Position numbers and translations under genes: made by a program | Origin: Xanthostigma xanthostigma | Taxonomy: Eukaryota > Arthropoda > Insecta > Raphidioptera > Raphidiidae | Direction of reading: 5' to 3' | Assembly (NCBI GenBank): GCA_963575645.1 | Contig: OY754465.1 | Location: 43,612,401 to 43,676,400, forward strand | DNA length: 64,000 bases | The notes under the pieces: model-generated | What the model saw: the letters and a program-made list of their open reading frames with translations, nothing else | What the model was told of the DNA's origin: nothing | Database searches by the model: none | In this document: positions 24,012 through 35,810 of the stretch, in pieces | How the letters are laid out: each line of letters starts with the position of its first letter | How positions within the stretch are numbered: the stretch's first letter is position 1

Positions 24012-24459
24012 AATAAAATATAGTTTAAAAAAAACTAAAAAACACGCTTTATATCGAACTAAAAAGTAAAAAATAATTTTTTTAAAATAAGCTTAAAAAG
24101 CGTGGGGCGCTTTGTTCCACATTTTCGTACATCGAGCGCCCAACGCTTTTTAAGCTTATTTTAAAAAAATTATTTTTTACTTTTTAGTTCGATATAAAGC
24201 GTGTTTTTTAGTTTTTTTTAAACTATATTTTATTTTTCACTTTTTAGTTTGAGGATCTATAAAAGAATTTATTAATCCTGGGGGTCCTAATAAGGATAAT
24301 GGGAAACTGTTATCAAATTATTGCATTGTCATCGGTCCTTGATACGTATGCAAAGTTTCAAATTAATCAGACTTCGGGAAATTGGTGAAAATTATGCTCA
24401 AAGATTCCGTTACATACATAGTTAGTTACAACCCAAACTAATATAAAGCGTTTAAAAAG
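24012..24459 (-). repeat. Foldback repeat, copy 2 (inverted)
   Basis: This is the reverse complement of 351-1112 without the tandem triplication. The hairpin (24012-24235) and the flank through 'aatattggtgaaaatt...gattccgttac' are nearly unchanged. Comparing the two copies defines the element ends, near AAACGCTTTATATTAGTTTG on one side. Confidence 0.85.
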
Positions 24460-25017
24460 ATGCAATCGACCAGTCATTTTGTTGTTATTTAGTCGTTGAA
24501 TTATTTATTATCTGGTATTGATTATTCTTTTTGACGGCTTGGTTTACTTTATAAATAAACTTAATCGAAGTTCGACGTAAACAGGCCAATTGGTTTTTAC
24601 AAGAACAAGGCAAAACCGCTTATGTCGAAAAAAGTGTTGATTTGTCGAGATAAACGTTAAAAGCAATTCTGTTTATTTAATAGCTCATATACTCGTAGAA
24701 CTTGTAAAATGTGATTTTTTGTGATTGTGTTTTCAAATTGAAAAAAAATTGGTTGTCTGTAATGTCGGTTTACGGACGATAGTTTTACGTGATAACGTAT
24801 TCCGCTCGAATATCATATTTAATAATACATTACTGCGCTCTCGCTTGCACGCACAGGGTCAGGCGGAACGTTACGGAACGTTACACTTTTTCGTGCGTGC
24901 AGTTGGTGTTTCATCAATTTATAAGACGTTATCACGTCAAAAACTTAGTCCGCCATCTTTAGAAGTCCGCCATATTGGATTTACAGTGACGTCACTTTAT
25001 TTTTCGAGTTATTCTCA

Positions 25018-26999
25018 TAGACCGGGAGCCCGCGACAAAATGTGTGTCAAATCTTATTCACAGCCATATGAATAGAATTAGTTATATTAGTAAAGTAAGA
25101 AAGGTTCATGATATTACCGAGGTCGTTTAGCGGGACATGGATGTAAAAATTAATAAAAAATATGTAATTTTTCAAAGCACTTTTGTCAAATCTTATTCAT
25201 CTTGAAACTCAAATGGTAGTAAGTTTTTAATAAATAATTAATGAAAAAACGTTTCTTACACCTGACAAGCGGGGAAAAGTTGTTCTTACAGAGTGCAAAT
25301 CATGTGATATTTTTCGAGGGTGGTGTCAAATTTTATTCACTTAATTATTTATATGAGAGGGAAGTTTGAACCATAAATAATTAGAAAAAAAAGTTCTTAC
25401 AACTTGAACGCGGACCAAAAGAGTTCTTACACTACTTTCAAAGTAAAAATAGTTAATATCCAACGTATTCATTGCTATAGTGCGCATGCAGTAATTAACA
25501 GTACGTAAGTGTGACTAATAACATATGAATATTAGAAATAATAAAAGAAACGATGTAAATCAATAAAATTATTCATTGTTTATTACATTTGTTTAATAAA
25601 ACCTGACATTACAAATTATATATCATCAATTTCTTCATCTTCATCTGAATATTCTGGGGAGGAATTGGAATCGTCATCCGAAAATTCTGTTTCTAAATTT
25701 TCCATCGGGTGGCCAATATCACCGTCATTTATTTCCTCTGATTGATCTGGAATAAAATAATATTTGAGTACTTGCTGAAAATTTTAAAGGAACTTTTAAT
25801 AAATACTAGAGTACCTTCATTTTCTTCAATGGTATTGTCTAGTATGATTTCGTCGATGAGTGGCGGTAACTAGTCACCTTCAAACCATTTAAAACAGCAT
25901 ATGTTTTCCTCTATTTTCCATCCAAAGTTTGTTATTGAAAGATCATCAAGGTATTTACTTCTTTATTATACTTCTTTTCCTTCTTCTTCTTCTTCTCCTT
26001 TGAGGTTTGTTGGCACCAGCAGTGCTATATAATACGGCCATTTATACAGCTATATATATATTAGTGCAAACAAGAAATAGCAGATCCTCTTTATTCTGTG
26101 TCGATAGAGGAGATAATCGGCGATTACATTTCTCAATTTCATCGAGTTACAGATAATACAATTTTAAATATTTATTACTATTGTAGTAAATATTCCTAAT
26201 AGAAAAATTAAAAAAAATAATTTCAGATCTTTAATTTTTAATTTACAATTACGTTTAATTTTTCATTATTTCTACAATCATGCCATGAAAGGAGTTTTTA
26301 AAATTATCCATTCCAATTTGTTTTTAAATGAAAACTATATACACCACTAAGCATAAAAAAGCAATATTTTCAATCAACAGAAGTCGTACGTATATATTAT
26401 ATGGATATAAATTTACATTGAAAATTTGGATTTAATTGAAATAATAATTTCGTATAGTTTATCTATTTTTTATATTTGCATGCGATTAAATCCATTGATG
26501 AAGTAAAACTAAATAATAACTGTCGCATGCGCACTGCAGCAAAAGAGCTCAGTGGATATTCTCAATTATCACTTTGAAAGTAGTGTAAGAACTCTTTTGG
26601 TCCGCGTTCAAGTTGTAAGAACTTTTTTTTCTAATTATTTATGGTTCAAACTTCCCTCTCATATAAATAATTAAGTGAATAAAATTTGACACCACCCTCG
26701 AAAAATATCACATGATTTGCACTCTGTAAGAACAACTTTTCCCCGCTTGTCAGGTGTAAGAAATGTATTTTCATAATTAAATTACTAAAAATTAACTACA
26801 AAATCAGTTTCATAATGAATAAGATTTGACATGTCAGCTATTTTTTTTGTATACTCCCCCGCAACAGCTATCGCAGTTGTCCCATAGTTTAAGTGTAAGA
26901 AATGTGTTTTCGACATCAGAATAACGTACTTTATACAATGTATAACGTATTTTGGTGAATAAGATTTGACAAAAATTTTTGTCGCGGGCTCCCGGTCTA
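25018..26999. mobile_element. Inverted-repeat DNA transposon nested in family D
   Basis: Termini TAGACCGGGAGCCCGCGACA are perfectly inverted at both ends and flanked by TCA (25015-25017, 27000-27002). The uninterrupted family D sequence at 33345 and later units reads 'ttattctcagcaagccc', confirming the insertion point and the 3-bp duplication. Long subterminal arms (25253-25446 against 26571-26763) carry repeated GTCAAATYTTATTCA and GTTCTTAC words, likely transposase-binding sites. A decayed coding tail lies inside at 25616-25925. A 3-bp duplication would suit PIF/Harbinger or CACTA-like elements; the superfamily is undetermined. Confidence 0.85.
25616..25925 (-). pseudogene. Decayed two-exon coding remnant inside the nested transposon
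   Basis: On the - strand, exon 25616-25746 is open and ends in an acidic tail (ETEFSDDDSNSSPEYSDEDE, then EIDDI and stop). It is preceded by TTTTATTCCAG. The upstream piece (to 25815) reads WFEGD-stop-LPPLIDEIILDN, ends in phase 1 at a GTACTC donor, and joins in frame. The in-frame TAG and lack of an upstream ORF show it is broken. It is probably the C-terminus of the element's own transposase, family not recognised. Confidence 0.5.
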
Positions 27000-27479
27000 T
27001 CAGCAAGCCCTTTCATTTGATACCCATATTGTATAGGAAAGCATAATAAAATTAGTCCGCCATCTTTAGAAATCCGCCATATTGGATTTAGAGTGACGTC
27101 ACACAGCTAACCATGCATTGTCATTCAAACTAAACGTGTACCTATACAAATTTTCATCTCAATCGGTTAATGATATCTGCTTCAAAATTACCGAAGGCAT
27201 TCTAGTTGCTCACTTAGTAACGTTAGGAACGTTACACTTTTTCGTGCATGCAGCCGGTGTTTCATCTTTTTATTTTGACGTAATTCATCAATTTATAAGA
27301 CGTTATCACGTCAAAAACAAAAGTTGAAAAAATGCCTTCGATTGAAACAGAATCGTTAATATGAACAAAACAATAATGATCTTGAAATAAACACCTGATG
27401 ACTAATATTTTCGTCAACCATCAAACGAAACCTAACCTCCTGGGAGGTAATTAATATAAGTATATGATTATTATGTAAA

Positions 27480-27930
27480 AAATTACAGTTTAAAAACCCC
27501 TCTTTTTTAGCAATGTGCAAGACTAAAAAGTAAAAAAGAATTTTTAAATATAAAGATTTGATTCAACAGCGATAGGAAACTCTACAACTCGTTCCTGTCG
27601 CTATTGAACAAAATATTTATAATTAAAATTTGTTTTTTACTTTTCAGTCCACATTGCTATAAGAGAGTGTTTTTTGTGAGTTTTTTAAACTATAATTTTA
27701 ATTATAACCCTAATAATCAACACTAATATTTATATAAATTATTTATTTATGTATTTCTATAAATTATTGTATTTTCATGGGTTCTTAATACGTGTGCAAA
27801 ATGTCAAATTATTCAGACGTCTGGAAGTGGAGGGGGGGGGGGTAATTAAATTGAAAAATTCCATTAAATACACACATACATACCGATAATAAAAGAATGT
27901 TATAAAAACTAAAAAGTCATTTGAGAGGGA
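27480..27930. repeat. Diverged relative of the foldback repeat
   Basis: A hairpin-like section (CTAAAAAGTAAAAAAGAA ... TTTTTTACTTTTCAG) encloses an inner pair (TTCAACAGCGATAGG ... CCTGTCGCTATTGAA). It is followed by a tail similar to copies 1 and 2 (cttaatacgtgtgcaaaatgtcaaattattcagac), but strongly diverged. A 13-base G run lies near 27830. Confidence 0.5.
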
Positions 27931-27940
27931 GAGAAAAAGG

Positions 27941-27984
27941 TTGTAGATTATAGACGCTCGACAACTGAGGTCGTTAACGAAAAT
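27941..27984 (+). repeat. Dispersed ~45-bp motif, copy 1
   Basis: TTGTAGATTATAGACGCTCG then ACAACTGAGGTCGTTAACG. It recurs at 30408-30452, 35549-35580 (partial), 35741-35795 and, inverted, 38096-38146, each next to purine-rich GAGAG/GGGAG sequence. Confidence 0.6.
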
Positions 27985-28491
27985 CTGTTAAAAAACATTA
28001 GATAATAAATCTTAAAATCTTTGTATGATATTAAATATTTTAATATACATATTATGTCGTTAAAGCGTTATGAAGAGGAAAAAAGAAACTAAATTAAAAT
28101 AGCTTTTAAATTGCTTGCTTACTTTTAATAATGACACGATTGTTGCGCTAGTAATTGGTTAATCGTAATAAAGTACCATGCGGTATGATGTTACGCGTGT
28201 ACTTAATTATTTCAATAGTGTTTTGATAACAAAAAAGACTAGACAAATACGTGTGAATGGTTCTCGCCACATAAGTACACTGATAATAATTAAAATTATA
28301 GCCCTTTTCCGCGGCTTCGCCAAGTTAATGTCGGTTTTGTCAGAAACCACACTTATCTGATCAACGAATAACGATTGTCGCAAAAAGAAATCTTGCAGAG
28401 GTTTTTTAAAGTAAACAATACATCATGCAGTCACTAACACAAATGCTATATTATGTACACTTTTTTTGTAATGGGTAAAAACTGTTAAACT
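27985..28491. other. Intron, no feature recognised
   Basis: AT-rich; the 60-codon ORF here is not supported. Confidence 0.4.
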
Positions 28492-28530
28492 CGCGTCAGA
28501 TCTGACGCGTCAGGGTCACGTGACCCTGAC
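28492..28530. repeat. Two abutting perfect palindromes
   Basis: CGCGTCAGATCTGACGCG (28492-28509) is followed, sharing one base, by a 22-base palindrome, GTCAGGGTCAC plus its complement (28509-28530). The centre is CACGTG, an E-box-type core. Confidence 0.7.
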
Positions 28531-28566
28531 GAGTTGTTGAGACGGTCTACCGTACTTACTTCAGCA

Positions 28567-28867
28567 GTACATATACTAAAATTCGCTAGATGTCAGTAGC
28601 AATATAAGTTACATGCAGTGCAAAAAATTATAAGCTATAAGCTTTAACAAAACCTTAAGAGATGTCGCCATGTACTCAGGTTTCGTAAAACTACAAATTT
28701 AAAAAATTACATCCAGTGACTGGCTGCATGTAATTTTATAAATGTGTAGTTTTACGAAACCTGGATGCATAGCGACATCTCTTAATGTTTTGTCAAAGCT
28801 TATAGCTTATAATTTTTTGCACTGCATGTAACTTATATTGCTACTAGCGAAATTTAGTTTAAGTACA
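28567..28867. repeat. Inverted-repeat element, ~140-bp arms
   Basis: The left arm (TAGCAATATAAGTTACATGC, then AGTGCAAAAAATTATAAGC, through GAGATGTCGCCATG) is repeated in reverse on the right. The centre is CCAGTGACTGG near 28712. It is nearly perfect and non-coding. Confidence 0.75.
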
Positions 28868-29638
28868 TCTAGGTTTTCACTTCAGCCGGCACTCCCGGGG
28901 TGCAACCCATCTTTTTTTTAAATCAGTTCAGCTGTCGAACATCTCTAATCTACAATCGCTCTCAGGAGCCTGTAAAAGTGTCAATTATGTATTCTTTAAA
29001 AATAATAAATTAAAAATGTAAATCACTATTGTAATGCTAAATTATTTTGATTTTTAATATATACCTAAGTATATAAAATCGTAAAGTATTGTCAAGGCAG
29101 ACCGGAATTCCCTCTTCTCCCGCGCCTGTCTCATGTATGACGGGCGTTGATTTCTGACTTCACACAACGTGCAGTGTACAAGTCGGAAACTTTTTTTGAC
29201 TTTCATGATACCGAGAAAAAAATATATGGGATGGTTTTAGACTCTCATTACAGGGGGCTGTTATTGCCGGGATAAATACGTCTATTACTTAGGTTTAGGT
29301 TTGCTATAGTATTGTATTTCGTATGAGAGCTTTCGACCTTGTCGATCCAGCGTTAGGTGACAAGGTCTGTATACAATTCAACGCAGGTGTGTCGTAACTC
29401 GTAATCGTAATCTCCTCGACCTGCAGACCGCGTGTTTCGATCCATACACACAGCTCTTTATTTATTTTTATGTGTTGACTGCACGCTTTGTTGCGTGCTC
29501 AATCACCGTCAGTTTACGAAGTTGTGCGAATTATTCAAGAAAATCTACTTTCTTTTTGGACTTACAGATAAAGTTTTTGATCAATATTAAAGTATATGCA
29601 AACGGAATCAAATTTTGACTTGAGTTATTGAATTACTT
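28868..29638. other. Intron, no feature recognised
   Basis: Mixed composition, no exon or repeat partner recognised. Confidence 0.4.
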
Positions 29639-30306
29639 TTTTGACGTGATAACGTCTTATAAATTGATGAATCACCAATCTTATAAATTGATAAAACACC
29701 GGCTGCATGTACGAAAAAGTGTAACGTTCCTAACGGTCGTAACGTTCCTAACGTAACGTTCCTAACGCGTAACGTTCCGCCTGACCCTGTGCGTGCTTTT
29801 TGCTAATTTCTCGCTCAATTTAAATCAGATCGGTTTGAAACCAGTCTTAAACGAAAGAGGAGAACATTTTACATAGATTTCGTATAACAGAATTTGCCTA
29901 AACAGTTTTTTATACAAATTTATATAGAAAAATAGCTGTATAAATGCAATGTTGTCTAATGCATGGCGCGACGTGGTCGGTCGTCTTTGTTTGCCGTACA
30001 TGGAAATTAGAAAATAACGTATGTCTTGTCTTAACATGAAAACGGCTGCATTTCTAATGTTTAATTCAATTTTTTGACATTAGTATTTTGTGAAATGCAA
30101 CGCCTTCTAAGTTAACTATTGGAATAACTAATTATTATTAGAACATAATACTTTGACAGTTGCAAACGTCACTTTTGACATTTCTTATCATTCCGACACC
30201 AAGGATAAGCGGATTGAAACCAAATTTTGGGAGGTTTAGGTTATGTATTACGAAATACGTTATCACGTAAAACTATCGTCCGTAAACCGACTTTACAGAC
30301 AACCAA
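29639..30306 (-). mobile_element. Family D element, copy b
   Basis: Runs from TTTTGACGTGATAACGTC to CCGACTTTACAGACAACCAA. It is the inverse of copies a, d and e, with a longer body. It is almost identical over its length to copy f (43160-43809), differing by small indels, which suggests recent activity. The 70-codon ORF is a shadow. Confidence 0.85.
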
Positions 30307-30407
30307 TTTTTTTATTTTAAAATATGATTTTTGAGGTTTTTGAACGGTTTCATTTCACTTCACGTTCGGTGCTCCGTATATTTGACTCATTTTTAGAGAG
30401 AGAGAAA

Positions 30408-30452
30408 TTGTAAATTATAGACGCTCAACAGCTAAGGTCATCAGCGTCTATC
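30408..30452 (+). repeat. Dispersed ~45-bp motif, copy 2
   Basis: ATTGTAAATTATAGACGCTC followed by AACAGCTAAGGTCATCAGCG, preceded by GAGAGAGAG. See the copy at 27941. Confidence 0.6.
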
Positions 30453-31327
30453 TCATTTTTTAGAACTCAAAAAAAATGAACATTGTTCCCGCGTTTTCTT
30501 GTATTATGTTCCATTGTGCAGCGATCATGAGCGTTTAGTCGACACCTCAGAGAACGCGTTTTATTTTAATTGTCTCATAATAACATAACATGTAGCAAAT
30601 TATCTGCGGTGCGATATCTAGTATTGTCTGTGGTTCGTTGTTTTATCATGTAACACAATGATACACTCTCTGATAGTGGTTCTATATAATAAATATACAA
30701 CTTATTAATACATATAGTTTGCGAGCGTCCCCGAAGACTCTTCGACTCACTGATTCACCGCAATCAAGTTGAATGGTTTGCTTTCATTTTTTTTTTAAAC
30801 GATTGAAAGAGTGGTACATACTTTGATCACAGATATAGAAATTAGAAATGGACACCTGGTAACATCTCCTTTTCCCATAAATAGTTTATTACATAATTAT
30901 TATAGAAATTTGACAATTAAATAACGCCTGATAATTTGATATTGAAACGAGGCTATAGCGATTTTTAACAGTCACACGACACGAGTGATAATATCATTAC
31001 ACCCGAGACATATACTATATTTTTTTGCACGCGTCGTCTATAAAATAAGGACTTTTCACTGCATTTTTAGTTTTTCCAAAATTTTAAAAAGCACATCCAC
31101 CCCTTTTTATTTTTTCGGAATGGAATTTCGAAATTTTTTACACTGTTTTCGATATCAATTGCGAATGTCGATTTAGAAGATTTTCGGGAAAAATCTGTTT
31201 TTGTGATAGGGGTTGAAAAACAATTGATCATTAATTAATTAATTGAGTCCAGTGGATATTTAATACAGAAAGTCTCTTGGAACTTCATCAAATATAAGTA
31301 CTATAGATAGGTTCAATATTTATTCTA
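30453..31327. other. Intron, no feature recognised
   Basis: AT-rich with one CpG-containing patch near 30720; no supported exon. Confidence 0.4.
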
Positions 31328-31795
31328 CTAGCTGCTACCCGCGGCTCCGCACCTGATTGGGATGAAACGGGACAGCGACAACAGTAGTGGAGCCGTATCA
31401 CTTAAAAAAACAATGTTTATAACACTGAATTTTTTGCCAGCAGTTTTTGCGTGCTATTACCTATATCTAGGTATATATATTAAGTGTGAATTTTAAAATC
31501 ATCCCCTATTTTACGCTCTTGCAGAAACGTTGAAATACGTAATCCTTTATTTCGTACCAAAAGCCTAAATATGAAGTTTCATGTTCCTAACTTGAGAAAT
31601 GATGGGTACGCCATACAAACTTTCATCCCCTATTTCAGTCCCTTCAGTTTTTTTAGACATAAGGTACCCTATGTCGTTCCTCGGAATGCAATCTATCTCC
31701 TTGCCAAATTTTATCGAAATCTGTTCAGCGTTTTACGCGTGAACGCGTAACAAACTCACATTCGCATTTATACTATTAGTTAGGATTAGTAGGTG
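31328..31795 (+). mobile_element. Degenerate non-LTR/SINE-type repeat
   Basis: Starts CTAGCTGCTACCCGCGGCTC and ends with ATTTTATCGAAATCTGTTCA, GTGAACGCGTAACAAACTCA and CATTTATACTATTAGTTAGG. The phrase series is typical of widespread insect retroposon 3' regions. No ORF. Confidence 0.55.
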
Positions 31796-32274
31796 TCTAC
31801 AAATGAAGTGGCAAAGTGAAGAGAATGAACTCTGTTATAAATTAATCCTGTAAAATGCAAGCACAAAAACAGTAATTATTTTAATTATAAGGGTTGAACA
31901 CTGCAAGATCTGTTTGTTTACATTTATGATATGATAAATATATATATTTATCGAATGTCACGCGAATTTTATGTTAGCCACGCATTTTAATTATTAGGTC
32001 AGTAATAATGGAGTGTAGGTATAATATTATGTTGAAGTCGATGTTTTGGTTTCGTAAAAAGTTCAACCTTAATTTCTATAGGTACCTACTACTAATAAAA
32101 ATAGACCGTAACATTTGTTTGTTTTGACTCGTTAATCTCAGAAATTACTGAACCGTTTTAAAAAGTTATTTCACAACTCAAAAACCTGCTTCTTCCTGAA
32201 TATTTATTAGTTTACAAAAGCAGTGTCATGCGTTGTAAGCGAAAGTGTACAGTAAGTTGGGAATCTCTCAGTGA

Positions 32275-32812
32275 CCTAGCGTTGCCAGACGTCCCGATTT
32301 TGGCGGGACGTCCCGATTTTTAAATCAAAATTAAATGTCCCGCGCGGGACAGGCTCAGTCCCGCTTTTCGGGGATAACTTTAAAAGAAGTTAAATCTTCA
32401 CAGAAATATCATGAATAAGTAATTCTTATAAATAATTATTCTCTTATTGTAAGTTGCAATTTGTAACACTCACTCCACAGGCTATTGTTTGAAACGTCAT
32501 ATTTTTCTAATGAATAAAACTTTTTTGATTTTGATTTCTGTTTTTTTTTTATTATTCTGAAAACGAATAAGACAACTATTTAACGATAGGGTAAATCTGA
32601 TTTAAAATATTATATTTTTATTAAAATACATTTTCTATGGCTATTTTTCCTATCTATTGTCACGTAAACGTAATTTTAATTCAAATAAAAAGATAAATAG
32701 GTATTTGAAAACTTCTGATTATATACGTTTTCTTACTATGTCCCGCTTTCGACGAAAGAATCCCGCTGTTTTCACTCAAAGAGTTCCAAAATCCCGACTT
32801 GGTAAAAACCAG
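32275..32812. repeat. GTCCCG-rich element, probable decayed DNA transposon
   Basis: The left end has GTTGCCAGACGTCCCGATTT with several GTCCCG/CGGGAC words. The right end has ATGTCCCGCTTTCGACG and ATCCCGACTTGG in inverted sense. Between them the sequence is AT-rich. Termini are too eroded to define a duplication. Confidence 0.4.
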
Positions 32813-33172
32813 TGGGAGTATATGCCCAAGTAATTCAAGAATTACAAGGCGCGAAATTTTACAGCATATTCCCCGGTGTTTTGTTTGAAAATCGGTGTAT
32901 ATATTTAACGACACTTGGAGCTTAATAATATAACTTAATTTACTTAATTTAAGAAAAAAATAACAGTTGAAAATAATGAAACACAGAAAGGAAAAAAATA
33001 AATTTAATAATTTCATGGTTCTCTATGTAATATGTTATTATGTCATGCAAAAATGAAACAAAGAACTACCTAACTAACATCTTCAGAACAAAAGAACAAC
33101 AGATTTTTTTTTCAAAATATTTCTGAAATTATGAGTTTAGAAAAAAAAATTCATAACTTTCTTGTAAAAACC

Positions 33173-33945
33173 AGTGCGCCATCTTTAGAAGTCCGCCATA
33201 TTGGATTTAGACTGACGTCACTTTATTTTCCGAGTTATTCTCAGCAAGCCTTTCATTTATACCCATATTGTAGGAAAGCATAATAAAATTAGTCCGCCAT
33301 CTTTAGAAGCCAGCCATATTGGATTTAGAGTGACGTCACTTTATTTTTCGAGTTATTCTCAGCAAGCCCTTTCATTTGATACCCATATTGTAGGAAAGCA
33401 TAATAAAATTAGTCCGCCATTTTTAGAAGTCCGCCATATTGGATTTAGAGTGACGTCACTTTATTTTTCGAGTTATTCTCAGCAAGCCCTTTCATTTGAT
33501 ACCCATATTGTAGGAAAGCATAAAAAACTTAGTCCGCCATCTTTAGAAGTCCGCCATATTGGTTTTAGAATGACGTCACTTTATTTTTCGAGTTATTCTC
33601 AGCAAGCCCTTTCATTTGATACCCATATTGTAGGAAAGCATAAAAAACTTAGTCCACCATCTTTAGAAGTCCGCCATATTGGTTTTAGAATGACGTCACT
33701 TTATTTTTCGAGTTATTCTCAGCAAGCCCTTTCATTTGATACCCATATTGTAGGAAAGCATAATAAACTTAGTCCGCCATCTTTAGAAGTCCGCCATATT
33801 GGATTTAGAGTGACGTCACTTTATTTTTCGAGTTATTCTCAGCAAGCCCTTTCATTTGATACCCATATTGTAGGAAAGCATAATAAATTTAGTCCGCCAA
33901 TTTAGAAGTCCGCCATATTGGATTTAGAGTGACGTCACACAGCTA
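33173..33945 (+). repeat. 120-bp tandem array with one CRE-like site per unit
   Basis: About 6.5 units of 120 bp (one is 128, the last 119). Each contains CCGCCATATTGG, TGACGTCA, TTTCGAGTTATTCTCAGC and GATACCCATATTGTAGG. TGACGTCA starts at 33203, 33331, 33451, 33571, 33691, 33811 and 33930. Because 120 is divisible by three, one frame stays open for 191 codons; it is not a gene. The array is an expanded internal part of family D (one to two units in copy a). Confidence 0.92.
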
Positions 33946-34189
33946 ACCATGCATTGTCATCCAAACTAAACGTGTATACAAATTTTCATCTCAATCGGTT
34001 GAAGATATCTGCTTCAAAATTACCGAAGGCATTCCAGTCAGTCACTTAGTAATTCAGTCGCTCACTTATTAATTTAGTCACCCAACTATTATTTTAATAT
34101 ATCAAGTTATTAAAACAGTCTCTCATCATCAGTCACCAAGTTTTTTTTTTTATTCGATCGTTTTATAATTCCCCTATAAAAATCACTAT

Positions 34190-34615
34190 GGCATGTATCT
34201 CTTTTGCGCATGCGTCGATTTTTCCCAAAAATTATACAAAACTCTTGTAAAAATAGATCGAATAAAAAACCGTTATGAAAAGTATACCATTCTTATATAC
34301 AAACAAATTTATAACTTATGCCTCTTCTGCGCATGCGCCGACTTTCCCTCAAAAAAAAAACATTTTACAAAACTTTCTTGTAAAATAGAATAAAAAACTA
34401 TTATTAAAAGTACACCGCTATTATTAAAAAAAAAAAAAAAAACAACGACGGCATATATCTCTTGCGCATGCGACGATTTTCCCCAAAAAAATTTACAAAA
34501 ATTTCTAGTAAAATTAGATAGAAGAGTAAACCGTTTTACAAACTATATTATTTTTATATAAAACAACATTATAAGAGATATATTCTTTTACGCATGCGCC
34601 GATGTTCCCCAAAAA
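34190..34615 (+). repeat. ~125-bp tandem repeat with GCGCATGCG core
   Basis: Four degenerate units each carry GCGCATGCGNCGA (ACGCATGCGCCGA in the last) at about 34206, 34329, 34463 and 34591. Each is followed by TTTCCC(C/T)AAAAA and a lysine-codon-like A-rich stretch. The ORF at 34193 is a repeat artefact. Confidence 0.75.
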
Positions 34616-35110
34616 CAATAGGCCACTTCATATTTGCATATCAAACATCCTCCCAAAATTTGGTTTCAATCCGATCATCCGTGGTGTCAGAATGGTAAGA
34701 AATGTCAAAAGTGACGTTTGCATCTGTCAAAGTATTACCTATGTTCTAATAATTAGTTATTCAAATTATTAACTCAGAAGGCGTTGCATTTCACAAATAT
34801 TAGAAACGGCATCCGTTTTTGAACAAATGCTATCTTTTAATTTCATTATTGTAATAAATAATATTATCGACCAATTTTATTTGAAGACAGAACATACGCA
34901 ATTTTTAAATTGCCATGTTAAGCCGTGCAACAGAGAGAGATAACCGAAAGATGTTTGCCATCGGTTATATCAAATTGAATTTATTTCTATATAAATGTGT
35001 ATAAAAAAAATGTTTGGGCATTTTCTGTTGTACGAAACTTATGTAAAATTTTCTCCTCTTTCGTTTAAGACAGGTTTCGAACCGATCCGATTTAAAATGA
35101 GCGAGCTATA
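34616..35110 (+). repeat. Family D body, copy c
   Basis: Matches the inverted body of copies b and f: CCCAAAATTTGGTTTCAATC, GTGACGTTTGCA, AGAAGGCGTTGCATTTCAC, TTTCTCCTCTTTCGTTTAAG. Together with the two tandem arrays it forms a long rearranged family D region. Confidence 0.7.
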
Positions 35111-35449
35111 AGCAAAAAACTTCGTTTTTCCTAAATTTCTCCCCTCTGGGGCCAAAATTCAAAAATCGGGCGACGTTAGGATCTAAGTTACCAGGAGACG
35201 AATCGATCAAAAAAAAGTTTTTTAAAATCGGTTAAGGCGTTTGGGCTGTACGCGTGACACAAAAAAGTGGGACGTACAGATTCACAGATTCACAGACGTA
35301 CAGACAAAGCGAGTACATATAGGCGCTTTAGCTTACGCTATTCGCGCCTAAAAAACTGGCAACGCTGTCTCTCACGCAATCTTTGAGCTGTCGCGCTACC
35401 AAACCAAAGTCTATCCCTGCGAAGCGACCCGGTCCGGCTTCGCCTGAAT

Positions 35450-35810
35450 TTGTAGATTGCCATCGTTTTTTCGTCGATGTGTTTTAAATGTTTTAATACA
35501 ATTCGATATGTATAAAATAGAAAGATGTGAAGGGGGAGAGCGGGGGAGATTGTAGATTTTAAACAGGCAGACGCGGATAGTGACCATACTATTTTAACTT
35601 TTAAAATGAAATTTATTTGGATTCAGGTGGTATCCTAAGTGTTCAGTAATTTTACCTGAACGATAATTAACCCTTCTACGTGTTTAATACAGTCCGATGT
35701 GTCTGATAAATGGAAAGAGGGGAATGGGAGAACGGACGAGATTGTAGATTCTAGAGTTCTAGACGATACACGACTGAGTTCATCAACGTCTATTCGGTAA
35801 ATAGGCTTCA
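35450..35810 (+). repeat. Local duplication carrying the dispersed motif
   Basis: Two related blocks (about 35490-35585 and 35685-35800) each run from 'ttaatacaRtYcgatRtgt' through a GGGAGA-rich stretch to ATTGTAGATT. The second has the fuller motif ending CATCAACGTCTATTCG. Confidence 0.5.

Larger units (their letters stand above)
24749..27316 (+). mobile_element. Family D element, copy a, split by a nested insertion
   Basis: Starts TTGGTTGTCTGTAATGTCGG, with ACGTGATAACG about 40 bases in, and ends GACGTTATCACGTCAAAA. In between are about 1.6 units of the 120-bp repeat found as an array at 33173. A 1982-bp inverted-repeat element interrupts it after 'gttattctca'. Without the insertion it is about 580 bp. 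No coding capacity. Confidence 0.8.

Noticed and set aside
33330..33905. 191-codon open frame
   Set aside because: It is a frame kept open by a 120-bp tandem repeat; there is no start context, domain or splice logic.
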